Assembly (NCBI GenBank): GCA_021399435.1
Contig: JAJTUP010000028.1
Location: 372,001 to 436,000, forward strand
DNA from: Diaporthe sp. PMI_573
Lineage: Eukaryota; Ascomycota; Sordariomycetes; Diaporthales; Diaporthaceae
Reading direction: 5' to 3'
Length of the DNA stretch: 64,000 nt
Made by a program: the position numbers and the translations under genes. Positions 20,456 to 31,465 of the stretch are shown piece after piece. Numbering within the stretch: the first letter of the stretch is position 1; each line of letters opens with the position of its first letter. The notes under the pieces were generated by a model. It made no database searches and was not told the DNA's origin. It worked only from the letters and a program-made list of their open reading frames with translations.

Positions 20456-22477
20456 GTGTCCGTTTTCTTTAAAACCGGTCCATTGCCCGCAGATAAGACG
20501 AGTCGGGGCCCTCAAGACAGCGATCAATTTACATTGCTTGACCTTCTTCGTAACCCCTACTACGAGCATGGCTTTAAGCTCCTATCTAGCCTTAGTACCC
20601 GCTTTGTGGTGCCTGCGAAGACGTCATTTCATTACGGGAATACACTATTTCAAGTTAGTGATAACGCCCGGCATTCCTCGCATCCGCTAATTTCGTCCCC
20701 GCCAGTTGTGGACAGAGGGTCGTCCCGTGCCATGACCCGCCCGTTCCCTTTCCCACCACCTGACCTCCCTACAAATAAAGTCAACGGCTTCGTGCTTTGT
20801 CGAAACGCGGCATGCGAACCTTGTGCGGTGGCACCGGAATCTGTCCCTGTCCATTCTCAGTGTTTTAAAACCTTGATTGCAATAAGGAAAACGCACGACA
20901 CTCAGATATCGTTACCCCAGCTTCTAGATTACGTGTGGACACGTGCCTGTTATCGGCGTCCTTGGTTCCGGGCTTCTGACCTGGGTCTCGCATCTTGTAG
21001 TCAGTTTCGCTGGAGCTGGTTAGCTGAAATTTCTGATAACTCGGACTTAGCTGGGTTGTAATCGATACCTGAAGACCTCCTCGATATCATAAAGCAGTAC
21101 AGCCCACACGCATACCTCTGGCGCTTTGCATCTATTCTCGCTCTCAAACCTCGACCTATATCATGGCAATTGCCACAGACGCTGGCGCTGCAGAGCATCG
21201 AGGGTTGGCAGCGTGGAGACCAGGAGGTGGCTGGTCTCAGCGACGGAAGCCCACTCATACAGATAACAGTCGACTCGCAGGGCGTTCAAGCTATCAAACG
21301 CCTGCCTCATCTACCAAAGGTCAATTCAGAGGGTTCCAAGCAGTATGCGTATATTGTTGAGGACTTTTCCAACCTTGCCGGCGTCCAAGCGTGTATTCGG
21401 GTATGTTCTCCAACATAGCGGCAAGGCCGGTGAATGCTGACTTCGAAAGGACGGTCTGCTTCGGCTGCGTCTTCCATTGAACATTGAATATTTACCGGTC
21501 TGGGACACCCCTAGCCCGCCAAGGCTTACTAAAAGTTGTTTCCAACCTGAATTACAAAGATGCTGGCAGTATTTCCGGACTGTTTCCTTTGAATCGGCAC
21601 GTGGAATCACGTTCCTTTACTCGTTGGGCTACATCCACGGTGTCTTTGCTCACACCTTGACCGAACCCTGCGCCTTGGCTTTGTACCGGCGATTCCCTCG
21701 GAGACTCCGGAAGCATGCTGTTTGGGTCTATTTTCCGATTTCTCGGGAGGATAAGATAATCGGATTTGGGACAAAAGAGTCCGATGACGGACTCAGCATC
21801 ATGGTAAGCCAAGAATTCTGGAACACAGTTGGCCTCGACTCACATCACTAGGTCCGTACTCAGCTCAGCGGCGACTTCACAATAGGACCACAGTCGCCGG
21901 GTGGCCGACTTGATCGCTGGCTCTACAGCGACGGCCCAATAACCCTAGCCTATAGCGTACCCTCGGACCGGCAGCTTTTCCCCGTATCCCTTGGCGCCTA
22001 CAGTCGTAGCAAATCTGAAGAGACACAATACGCTCAGATCCCGGAAAACGATCAATACGGCTTGGGAAATACCACTTACTTCTCCTCGGCTCCCCTTGAC
22101 AATATCTCTTGTGCTTATATTTTGAGTGTCGAGAAACAGACAATTGTCGTGGTATCTTGTTTGAGTATGAGGGTGGGGCTTTACGGGCAATTGGGCAGTG
22201 TCGTGTAGATGTTGACCGTGAAAGAAAGTGTTTCCAACCATCCGTTGTCTGTTTTCGTACAATTCGGAAGGGGCGACATCCTTGCGGAATTCATGTTGAC
22301 CTGGTGCGGAGCCCGAGCCCGAGGCACCTCGTCGTGCAGCATTCCCAGGACGAATGGCAGTATCTGGACCTCTCTGATGCACATACACTCCAATTTTGGT
22401 TCTCTGAGGAGCGCTCACTGCTTCGTGTAATACCTAGGAGTGAGCCTTACCCTAAATTGCATCACGAGCGGAGATGA
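20456..22477 (+). pseudogene. F-box-like fungal family gene, broken
   Basis: A multi-exon gene of a Sordariomycete family I know as F-box-like hypothetical proteins. The first piece (20456-21061) has a Cys/His segment, FVLCRNAACEPC, and an in-frame TAA at 21059-21061. It continues in the same frame with SIPEDLLDIIKQYSP. Introns at about 21400-21449 (GTATGT...GAAAG) and 21803-21851 (GTAAGC...CACTAG) join VEDFSNLAGVQACIR to the WDTPSPPRL segment and then to RTQLSGDFTIGPQSPGGR. Near 22120-22140 a frameshift separates YFSSAPLDNISCAY from GILFEYEGGALRAIGQCRV; the gene ends at 22477. The 5' end is cut near the Copia LTR. The biochemical role of the family is unknown. Confidence 0.6.
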
Positions 22478-22495
22478 GAGTGTGTTACTGGCATT

Positions 22496-23120
22496 TTGGT
22501 AGTTAGCCGTGGCTATGTCGCTGCTGAGGCTCACCTCGAGCCAGAACTCTTCACGCAGCATGGTCTTGATACAAGTTGCAATTACCGGAGAGAGTATATG
22601 AAAGGAATGAACGGAATACTTAAATGGCCGAACCGCAACGGCGGTAGAGCTGGTGGAAGAGCAGTGGCCGAAAGGCATTGAGCATTGCGACGGCATAATT
22701 TTTGATCATCCTGAATTGGAGGACAAGGAAGAGCAAGGATTAGAGGTGGGCGAGGACAGTAGTCAGAGTGACAACAGCACCGATGTGCTTACGCCCGACT
22801 CAGCTCTACAATCCTCTGCGCCTCGCTGGAAATGGGCCCTTTTCCCCGACGGTGAAGTCTACTATTGGCGCGTCGCGTCTTCTGATGCCGGCGCTTCACC
22901 AACCCAGATTTGGCGCTTTCAGTACCGCAGCGGCGCTGTTCGTTGCGGTTCTCAGCCACGGGACCATTTCAGCGACTGGGACACAACGGCCGGGGACGTT
23001 GCGGAGCCAACGCCCCATTGCAGAGAGCTCAGGCTGTGTGCATTCCGCTGTACATTAAGTACGGGAGACTGTATCAGCCTGCCGGCTTGGATACAGACAG
23101 CAGGAGCGAGGCTTGCATGA
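22496..23120 (+). CDS. unrecognised frame after the F-box-like gene
   Basis: A 155-codon frame (22653-23120) has an acidic part (HPELEDKEEQGLEVGED) and a WKWALFPDGEVYYWRVA segment. Codons before it lack an ATG that fits an obvious gene start. I know no family for it. It may be an exon of a disrupted gene or chance. Confidence 0.2.
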
Positions 23121-23140
23121 GGCATGAGTCAAAATCCTAC

Positions 23141-23485
23141 CTATGCGAATGCGGGATGGCAGCCACCCCGGAGGAAGTGAGTCATCGGCTGCATTGCCTT
23201 GTTTCGCGATTGAAAGTAACTAGAAAAGACTTCTGGGAGGTGGTCATGGAGGATGATGGGGGTTAGTATCTGGTCCAGGAGGGTCTCGCGGTTGATAAAA
23301 TCGGGGTCATGGCTGAAAGGGATCGTGCACGATGGCTTCGGTGGGGTTTCTAGTGGGACCGCATAAGAATCCTTGACCATTCGAGCGGCAGTTATTGCAA
23401 GGCGAAGTTCCCTGACTATGAGTGTGTAACTTTCGTTCTTCGAGCCAAATTTGTTGAGCCCGTAGTGGTCTTCGGAGAGTCCCAC
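23141..23485 (-). pseudogene. NB-ARC STAND protein shard (linker before the P-loop)
   Basis: The minus-strand frame contains PFSHDPDFINRETLLDQI, a near match to the segment that sits just before the NB-ARC P-loop in many fungal STAND proteins that follow it with TPR repeats. Upstream there is a Pro-rich linker. No Walker A follows; the frame continues with unrelated sequence and stops at 23141. The N-terminal effector domain is not clear; the minus-strand frames at 23579-23955 could be part of it but are not recognised. Confidence 0.65.
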
Positions 23486-24364
23486 ATTTTGAACGTTCTC
23501 TCCGTCATGTTTGGCAGACTTGTCGAGAACACACTATTCATACATCGTTGCCGCCTGAATTTGTTTTGTTTCATTTATTCACCCAAAAATTGCGGTACTC
23601 CTCGACACAAGCAGCATCATAGGGATTATTCGTCCTGCCGCTTTGGGACGTAATATAGCACCAATTAGGGAATATCTTCTTGCACTCGTTAATAAACTAA
23701 TGCTGTCGGATTCGCTTTCCTCTAAGATAATGCCTGGGTTGAGGGCTTGGCCAGTGGCGAAAATATCCTCAATCATGGTTGACCACCATCTTGCCTGGTC
23801 AGTTTGAAGCATCGCTTCTTTGTCTCAGAAGTTCCGACGACTAGGGAATCCGTTCCGACGCAGACCTCTGTCTCGTCCTCCACTGAGGTCTGGAATGAAG
23901 GGACCTCTACATTTCCAAATCCGTCAAAGCCAGAGTCCATCACCTGGGCCAGCAAGTTGCCGCTTCTCGATCGGAGGCCTCATAACAGTGCTGTCTGACG
24001 ATCGTATGCAAATCAGCCCTCCGAGTGTGGCTCCTCCTAACATTGATCGTTGGTGGCTGCCTAATCCCAGGGGGTGATATAACAGAATTAAGAAGTGACT
24101 ATATAAGGTTGGCAGGGCACCAAATGAATTGGCCCTTCACTATTCACATTACACGTTGCACGAAATTCGCACCAGTACATGACACATACTATCAAATTTC
24201 CCAGTTGTCATTCCTTGTAACCTCAAAGTCATATACTGCTCTTTTATCGCCCTAATTGCTCTTGCTCCCACTTCTGCCTCCGCACCGAAGACAGCAATTA
24301 AATTCTTTCAGAGCCACGCTTTAGATTCTCCCGTTACTACTGTTATTAAAGAAGAACATTTGCA

Positions 24365-24560
24365 ATGCCTGACTCGAAGTACCCGTCTGTTGCTACTCTG
24401 CCACAAACGAACGCCGAGCAAACCGCACAACGACGGCCCAGGGTCCGATCGGCGTGTGATGCGTGCGGATTGGCCAAGGTGCGTTGCGACAAAACCCAGC
24501 CACATTGCATCCGCTGTGTCACTCGTGGAATTCTGTGCAACTACAGTATTTTAAAGAAAC
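24365..24560 (+). pseudogene. Zn2Cys6 zinc cluster of a truncated regulator
   Basis: The ATG at 24365 opens a frame with a full zinc cluster, CDACGLAKVRCDKTQPHC followed by IRCVTRGILC (C-x2-C-x6-C-x6-C-x2-C-x6-C, residues about 30-58), preceded by the basic RRPRVRS. In fungal transcription factors this domain binds DNA. About ten codons later, at roughly 24545-24560, the sequence becomes FunK1-like in another frame, so the dimerisation and regulatory parts are absent. A short DNA-binding peptide of about 120 residues could still be made from the open frame up to 24736. Confidence 0.7.
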
Positions 24561-25691
24561 CTGGCAAGGCAAAGGCACATATCACGAGAGACGCGAGCAC
24601 GTTGCATTGCCGGCCGGGCGACAACCTGTTGGAAAGCCCATCGCAACGAGGACCCGCAGACGCCGCTTGTTATCAAGGACTCGTGGCAGTACACGGACCG
24701 GGACGAAGAGGGCAAACTCCTCCAAGAGGCGACTGAGAAAGGCGTGGTTAACGTCGCCCGATACTACCACCATGAGACTGTTGGTGTACGCGGTGCTGAT
24801 GACGACGTTCGCATAAATATTCGAAAGGGGATGGACGTCACAAAAGCTACGAATTATCGTCTGGAACGCTCGATGTTGCCGTCAAGTGCGAGCGCGTCCA
24901 GTGTTTCCCGCAAAGGGCGAAGCAGCAGCGCTGGTGTGAAGCGACCGTCCAGCGAAACTGACACCTCTCTGCCGCCGAGCAAGCGATCCTGTCCAGCATC
25001 TCCAACAAAGGCCAGCATAGAAGCGCTGCCAAATCGGATGCGTCGGAGGGTCATTCTTCGGGACTATGGGAAGCCAATCTACAAGGCAGGCTCTCGACTG
25101 GCCCTACTTGCCGCGATGGAGGACTGTGTTGAAGGTCACCAATCCTTGCACAAGGCAGGCCTTCTCCACAGAGACATCTCTATCAACAACCTCATGATCA
25201 ATGAAGACGACAATAATCCATCATGGCCGGCGTTCTTGATTGATCTCGACCTTGCTATCCAGGAGCAGCGAGAAGGCACTTCGGGAGCAAAAGGTAAGAC
25301 CGGTACGAGAGCATTCATGGCCATTGGTGCACTTCTAGGCGAGCAACATTCTTTCATGCACGACCTAGAGTCATTCTTCTGGGTCTTGTTCTGGATATGT
25401 ATCCACTACAACGGACCGGACGAGAGCAGGGTCGTCCAAGAATTCGATAAATGGAACTATGTGAACATGAAAGAGTTGGCAAAGCTTAAGTTGGGTACTG
25501 TGGCGAAGGAGGCGATTTTCATGGAGACAATCACCGATAATTTCACGGCTTATTATGCGCCGATTGTCCCGCTGATCAACGGGCTTCGGAAGATCATCTT
25601 CCCTCGGGGCCAGCCGTGGGAATGGGAAGACGAGAAGCTCTACTCTCGAATCAGAGAAATTCTCCACAGCGGGCTGGAGGACTTGAAGTAA
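24546..25691 (+). pseudogene. FunK1-type protein kinase, N-terminally truncated
   Basis: The kinase-like sequence begins in one frame (ETWQGKGTYHERREHVALPAG), shifts frame near 24620 and continues as TPLVIKDSWQYTDRDEEGKL to the end at 25691. The catalytic lobe shows LHKAGLLHRDISINNLMIN, the HRD motif, and FLIDLDLA, which corresponds to DFG. GTRAFMAIGALLGEQHSFMH and DLESFFWVLFWICIH are hallmarks of FunK1 kinases. A Ser-rich loop, KRPSSETDTSLPPSKRS, precedes the lobe. The upstream part of the fold is missing. FunK1 kinases are expanded in ascomycetes and basidiomycetes, and their substrates are mostly unknown. Confidence 0.85.
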
Positions 25692-25839
25692 CGTACGTTC
25701 GCAGTGAGCAGAATGCGGCGGAGATCTAAGACACTTCGAATGTGGGAATTTACACACGGTAACACACACTGACCGTTTCCTCCAAAACCGAGCTCTGGAG
25801 AGCATTCATTCGGGGCTTCCGCTCAATAACGGTCCAAGC

Positions 25840-26020
25840 GGGTGTCAAAATTAGACCGTCCGGAACGCTCAATACCGCTAAGCAGCATCACAGCGGGTGC
25901 TTCGCGGAAAAGCCGCAGCATCAGCGTTGCTAGTAGGAAGCGGTCATCTAGTCAGACTGGCGCTCCCCTCCCTCCCAGCAAGCGATCATGTTCTGTGAGC
26001 GGTGTCTTACTGTCATAATG
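25840..26020 (+). pseudogene. second FunK1 shard (Ser-rich loop only)
   Basis: After the FunK1 stop, the plus strand again encodes a run like ASRKSRSISVASRKRSSSQT followed by GAPLPPSKRSCSVSG. This parallels the loop at about 24890-25010 of the kinase above but is not identical. The piece ends in stops. It points to a second family copy or a partial duplication at the same place. Confidence 0.6.
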
Positions 26021-26140
26021 GCGTCTGTTGAGGCCATTAGCACTATCTCGAAAGGGGAACGAGTGTGCCTGGACTGGACCATCTAACCTGCACGCCGCCC
26101 CACGAAATGGCGATTAGAAACAAAGTGCCTGACGGGATAA

Positions 26141-26617
26141 ATGATAATTGAGTGTGCAGGCTCTGAAATGATGTCAATTTTGAGGGATGCTGAGGTGGAG
26201 ACAGGGTGGGGAAAGACTGGTCTTTACTCTTCAGTGTGTCGCCAGGCAAAAGGAAGGGCCTTGCATGTATACCTTGTTAACATCAATCAGGAGCCCAGAT
26301 TCCACCCTTGTCACATGGTTGTGATGCTGGGGGCGAGACCAGATTCGTGGCCCCAGCTGAGCCATCAGCTTCCGGATTCCATCTTGGATTGGCTTTGTAG
26401 ATTTCATCACTTCCGCCCCTACCGGAGCAAATGTCCTCGCAAGCAAGCCATGCCAGATGAGCTCTATAATTGGATGTCAGAATTGGTAAGTCTGACCACC
26501 TCAGCGGCGAAAATATGGTCACGCGGGAAAATACGCCTTGTGGTACCTGCGGAGCCTTTCCCTTACGATGGCAGGGCGGACGCGACAAAGAGTGGCGTGG
26601 AGGTCGGCAGAGGGTAG
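26141..26617 (+). CDS. hypothetical frame of 158 codons
   Basis: The ATG at 26141 opens a frame to 26617. It has no motif I recognise. It is fairly rich in Trp, Pro and His (ARPDSWPQLSHQLPDSILDW). No intron or neighbour supports it. It may be the remnant of a gene or chance. From 26620 to 27920 no gene is supported; that stretch is AT-rich with a microsatellite. Confidence 0.2.
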   Translation: MIIECAGSEMMSILRDAEVETGWGKTGLYSSVCRQAKGRALHVYLVNINQEPRFHPCHMVVMLGARPDSWPQLSHQLPDSILDWLCRFHHFRPYRSKCPRKQAMPDELYNWMSELVSLTTSAAKIWSRGKIRLVVPAEPFPYDGRADATKSGVEVGRG

Positions 26618-27806
26618 ACGGGTGGTATGCCTTAGCTGGTCCCCTCGCCCTGTTGCACAACATGAGTCGGAAATTGCAGCCATGTGATTTGATATGCCTC
26701 CATTTTCAAGACACTGTACAACGTGATATGTCGGGAAAAGAAATATCTCCCCCACGTTTATGCACGTAAAGTCTGGCGACGATACCTTTGTCGTTCCGAA
26801 GTGGTTGGCGAGCCATATTAAATGACATGCTGTAACATGTAACACTGAACATCTGCTGGCCGATAGATATACAAAGCGTTCAATAAGGGAAATTCATTGA
26901 GGCCGAACGAAGAAGGACCGGCTCCGGCGACCGTTTCTGTGTGGAGAGCTCGGACGATGGACAAAGAGTACAACTCTGATGGAGACGGACGTGCCAACCA
27001 ACACACCGCCTTCCTCCGTTATAGCTGCAGAGTGAGGTAACTACAATAGTGATAACAATGGCTATTTCAGGGCTTTCGCGCCCTCGGAGAGTTTTAGACC
27101 TTAGGTTCAATTGCAGTCGTCTAGGCCAGAGGGCCAGAGGGCCCTTTCACTCTACCTACGCGCCTTATTTCTCACAGCAGGCTTCACTATCAAGCGATTT
27201 AGAAATTTAAGATAGGTGGCTGTTGCGTGATGTAGATTTGCGTTGATGACCATGCCATGGCCAGGAGATCCAGCTTCACACCGTGGGCATCTACAGGAAG
27301 GTCCAAACTTCAACTTGAGCCAAACGCATATAGCTCTGCGTTAGTCGTTTCGGTGGTGGCTGTACAGTACGGTACAATATACTGTACCACTCAATGATCC
27401 TCTCTAGAACAGGTTAGGTGTATGCGTAAAGTACTAATCATGTCCTGAAGCACAGTGCTTCGGTTTAGCGCTATACATTATTTATGTATCTCTGTCTATG
27501 AGCTTCTCGTGGGTCCAGATGAATAGCATTGTAGTTCCATACCATTCTGTATATTCCCCTGGCAGAAACACCCTATCTATGAGAAGTACTATGCTGGTCG
27601 AAGAAGTAACACATGCAAGCTAGTAAAAGGGTAGCCTGCTTACATTACTAACCCACGAGAATCCGAAAGGCAGGAAAAATGACAGAAAATTAAGTGAAAG
27701 AGGTTTCTTTTGTATGGGCTTGAAGGAGACTATGACATATCTTTGGGCAGTGTAGTAGGAATTAGCGATAGGTGCCCTTTCGGCTCAGCCGCCGGGCGTA
27801 ATAAAT

Positions 27807-27830
27807 TGTGTGTGTGTGTGTGTGTGTGTG
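27807..27830. repeat. (TG)12 microsatellite
   Basis: Twelve uninterrupted TG units at 27807-27830, followed by TATAATCG. A simple sequence repeat with likely length variation between strains. Confidence 0.95.
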
Positions 27831-27921
27831 TATAATCGAGGGTTCCATTCGTATTTGGAAAGACCGCGCCTTCTACAACAACCTCAACAGCAACAGCTCC
27901 TCATAAAGCCCACCAAGTACC

Positions 27922-28384
27922 ATGGCTGGCTCCTCATCAGCTCCTGCTGATGGGGCAACCAGGCAGACATTAATGAAAGAACCGCAGTGCGAGGTAGAGA
28001 CGACTTTGGAGAATGGGATCAAGCTTCTATACCAATGCTCGCGATGGGCGAGGAGCAACTGGCGGAGCAATACCCATTTCGCCGTTTGGACTCTCCTGTC
28101 GACCTGTTCCACCTTTCATCAACTATTTAGTAATCTCGCCCACAAAGACAATGCCTGAACCGCATACAAAGCCCACCCTTTTGTTTGAGACAGAGAAGTG
28201 GAAGCGGCTTACTCTGGATCGTCTCGAGCGGGTAGAGGAGTTACTACCCAACCATCTTCCAAAGTCGGAGAACTGCATGGCAGACAACCCACACAATGTG
28301 CTTAAAGGACATTTCGCTACTTTATCATGGGATCGTCTGAGATCCAGAGATCGCAAGGACCGTAGGGCCCTTCAAAATCCGTAA
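27922..28384 (+). CDS. unrecognised frames, possibly one spliced gene
   Basis: The ATG at 27922 gives MAGSSSAPADGATRQTLMKE and on. A second frame from about 28013 to 28384 has a regular charged stretch (ETEKWKRLTLDRLERVEELL). No family is recognised and no intron is convincing. It is listed only because the second frame has the composition of a real helical protein. Confidence 0.2.
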
Positions 28385-28750
28385 GATAAAACGATGTCCA
28401 TAGACGCATGGCTTGAGTACCGGTAGAGGTGTGTGTGTGGGGGGAACCACAGCACAGCACGCGTGCGACCCGAGCCCAAGGCTTGATCGCCCTGCCTGAC
28501 TTTCGCATGCTTCCCAAGCGTTTATTTTCCCACTTCTACCGTTCCTAAGTCAGCTTCATTCCACTAGCTAATTCGTCGCTTTTGATTCCTATCATATGTA
28601 GGCTCTGGTGTCGCTGGCAAGGCTTTGTTCAGGATGTTTGGTCCTGTGATGGAACCTTGGGCATGGCGGCTGCGTTCGGCCATTTTTCTCATTCTGTACA
28701 GGCGTATTTGTTTTATTATACCGCTTATGATTGCAATTACAAAAATTGAC

Positions 28751-28997
28751 CCGATAAGGACCAAGGGCTTTGTTTCCGGCCAGTCACACCGTACGGGACT
28801 CCTATCATCTCGAGGATCGACGACGAGCACCTAGAGGAAGACATCGCGACGCGCCCTGACGCTCAAGGCGGTGTCTTCTTGGCTGCAGGTCACGGCCCGT
28901 GGGGTATATCACTCAGTCTGGGGACCGGAAAAGTTCTCGCAGAGATGGCACAAGGCCGCCGAATTAGCGCTGATGTAAGCTCTTTGGTCTTGTGGTG
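28751..28997 (+). pseudogene. C-terminal end of an FAD-dependent oxidoreductase
   Basis: One plus-strand frame reads DKDQGLCFRPVTPYGTPIIS, then GGVFLAAGHGPWGISLSLGT and GKVLAEMAQGRRISADVSSL, ending with TGA at 28995-28997. This is the conserved tail of FAD-dependent amine or amino-acid oxidases of the DAO fold, where the GHGPWG loop contacts the flavin. A TGA lies just upstream of 28751, and no N-terminal Rossmann part (GxGxxG) is seen nearby. Upstream at 28564-28750 an unrelated membrane-like frame lies on the other strand. A truncated relic. Confidence 0.75.
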
Positions 28998-29492
28998 ACA
29001 CTGCATGTTTGCTTCTGCAACTGCCGTGGGTGTCGTGAAGACGGATCGCTGCCCGTCTTCAAAATTCATTGGATATCTGGCCGGCCTGGCTGGACGATAA
29101 TAGCAGCATCTTAATGGTTCCTGGATAGGATTCGGGCAATTTCTTAAGGACGGCTTCATAACTGGCTGTAGATTGAGGAGTCAGCCCCCCCTTTACGTAT
29201 ATGCCTCCATCGATGAGCTAAATACAGCATGCTCGACCTAATTTCCGTCTGGCATTTCTGCAGGATGCGTTGAAGTTATGAGACGACAAGTTCGTGTTTG
29301 ATGGTTCAACGCCAACTGCCGTCCGCGCCTCCGTACTGCTTGGTCACAACGGTGAGGTGCGGTTCGGTTAGGCGAAGTGAGGTCGATGGGACGGGAACGG
29401 GATCATCGCCACGGATGGTTCCGAGGCGGCGTTTGGCTGAAACCTAATCACAGGGCTAGACTGGTCTGTGGGAAAACCGCAGACTAACATAC
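28998..29492. other. no gene seen
   Basis: About 500 bp between the oxidoreductase tail and the Copia LTR. Frames are short on both strands. GTCTGTGG...CCGCAGAC at about 29465-29484 can form a small hairpin just outside the LTR. Confidence 0.5.
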
Positions 29493-29695
29493 TGTCAAAT
29501 ATTAGGGTGAAAATTGTATTTTTTGTATTGTCTTTTTGCCCCCTCTGTCTTGAGGTTTCAGGGCAAGCTTTATATACCCTTTCTCTTCTGTATAGAATCA
29601 GCTAGAAGCTGATTGCTAAGCCTCGTGGCAATAGGTGGCAATAGGTGGCAATAGGTGGCAACAGGTGGCAACTTTCGCCTCTGACGTATCTGACA
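29493..29695 (-). repeat. 3' LTR of the minus-strand Copia element
   Basis: Read on the minus strand, it starts with TGTCAGATACG directly after a purine run (GAGGGGGTG) that serves as the polypurine tract, and ends with ATATTTGACA, so TGTCA and TGACA mirror each other. It contains a TATATAAA-like box near 29570 and an exact AATCAGCT-AGA-AGCTGATT palindrome at 29596-29614. Its U3 part carries a 10-bp tandem repeat at 29624-29672. Length 203 bp. Confidence 0.75.
29624..29672. repeat. 10-bp tandem repeat GGTGGCAATA inside the LTR
   Basis: Nearly five head-to-tail copies, with one change (AATA to AACA) in the fourth. It lies in the presumed promoter part of the LTR, where copy number could vary among elements and could affect transcription; the latter is inference. 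Confidence 0.85.
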
Positions 29696-29719
29696 CACCC
29701 CCTCAGATTCAATGACTTC

Positions 29720-31465
29720 TCATTGAGTCTGAAGCCCTTCTTCGTCCTTCTGGAGCTTCTTCCTAACGTCTTCTAATCCAAGTTGATATAAAAAGCGGTT
29801 CCATTTTCCGGCTGGAAGTGCTTTCGTCAGGCCATCTGCGACTATGTCTGTTGATTTGACGTATTTGACTTGAATTTTCCCTCGTTGAACCTCCTGTCTG
29901 AGCCAGTGATTGTGGATATCAACATGCCGCAACTTGGTCCTCAAAGTAGCTATCTCAGCCGTCACGAGGTTGATAGTCTGAGTGTTATCGCAGTCAATCT
30001 GGATAGTCAAGTCATCCAGTTGAACTGTCAGCTCCTTGAGCAGTCGGCTCACAAAGAGAGATTCCTTAGCTGCCTGTGCTAGGGCTAGGAGCTCTGCTTC
30101 TGTTGTTGATGTTGTGACCGTGTCTTGTTTGCTGGCTCTCCATCCGATCAGTCCGTTGAACAGCTTGATGGTATATGCCTGCGAGCTCTTCCGATCAGTT
30201 GTGTTGTCGGCAAAAGAGGCATCGCTAGCAATGCTGAGACCGCCGGGCCCTCCGAAGGATAGGGCTAGGTTCTTTGTGTGTGTGAGGTAGTGGATGACGC
30301 GGTCAGCCGCTTCTTGGTGTATTTGACTTGGATTGGTGAGGAATCTGGCCAATCTGGAGATGGCAAAGGCTATGTCGGGTCGGGTGTTGACTGCGATATA
30401 GAGGATTGATCCGATCTTGCGTTGGTATCGTTGAATTTCTGCTGGGGTTGCTAGCCCTGTTGCAGGCCGTAGCTCTAACTGAGTCATTGGTACTGTAGCT
30501 GTTCCTTTATTAGCTAGGTTTGCAATTTTCTCAATATAGGCTGCTTGGGATAGCCAGATCTTCTTCGCAGGTCGGTCCCGTATGACTTCCATTCCAAGGA
30601 ACCATTGTACGGGGTTGCCGCCTGTTAGTTTGTATCTCAATTGGAGTTGTCTGATCAGGTCCTTAGCTTTGTTTTCTTGTGTTTTCCTGTAGGCCAGAAT
30701 GACATCATCGACATATACGAAGAAGAGGATTCCTTCTTTTCTGAAGCAGCAAGGCTCGTGTGGAACTGGTTTGTAGCTCAGCTCTAAGAGGGTTCTAGAA
30801 AGCTCCTTCTGCCACAGTAAGGGGGAGACTCTCAGTCCGTATAGCGCTTTGTTGAGCTTTAGGATAGTTCCTGCCTTCTTATAGCCTGGAGGCATCTGCA
30901 TGAAGATGTCTTGATCAATTGGGGCATGTACGAATGCGTTGACCACATCGTATTGGACCATTTCTAGATCAAATTTTGCTGCAATAGCTATCAAGGTCCG
31001 AAAGGACCTTCCGGCTAAGGTAGCTGCGTATGTGTCTTGCAGCTTCCCTTTTGCTTGTTGGTCTCCTCGCACCACTAGCCGGGCCTTGCATTTCTGAAAG
31101 TAACCGTGTTTGTCTGTTTTATAGACGTACACCCACATACAGCCTAGGACCTGTTGATCAAATGCTCGAGGGTCCTTGGCTCGGATCTCAGTCCATGACC
31201 TCATTTCCTTATGGCTTTGAAGATGAATTTCTTCAGCCTTCTGGAAGAGGTTTTCCAATGGATGTCCTATGAGATCTTGATGCTTCATTGGTGCCGGAGG
31301 TAATGCACTTCTATGCACTTTTACCCCTTGACGGATCTTTCGTTCTGTTGAGATTTGCATAGGAGATTTGGTTCCAGCTAGAAAAGCTGCTTGCCATGTG
31401 ATAGTTCTGTTCCCTTGTTCTGACACATTTTGAGGTAATTGTGCGAGTAGGGCAGATGGCGGTCA
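29720..31465 (-). mobile_element. Copia pol (reverse transcriptase and RNase H), 5' truncated
   Basis: The frame has no genuine ATG at its start (GTG at 31426) and runs from the truncation point near 31465 to TGA at 29720. The RVT_2 domain is complete: GCMWVYVYKTDKHGYFQKCK, YDVVNAFVHAPID, LNKALYGLRVSPLLW and FFVYVDDVILAYR, with the catalytic DD intact. The RNase H has SIASDASFADNTTDRKSSQA, TTSTTEAELLALAQAAKES and IDCDNTQTINLV. Protease and integrase are absent. The polypurine tract and LTR follow as expected. It belongs to a different Copia family from the element at 17000-20378. No frame break was seen within the retained part. Confidence 0.88.

Noticed and set aside
24365..24736. Whole 123-codon frame as an intact small regulator
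   Set aside because: Only the first ~65 codons are zinc-cluster sequence; the rest overlaps the FunK1 kinase in another frame and has shadow composition.
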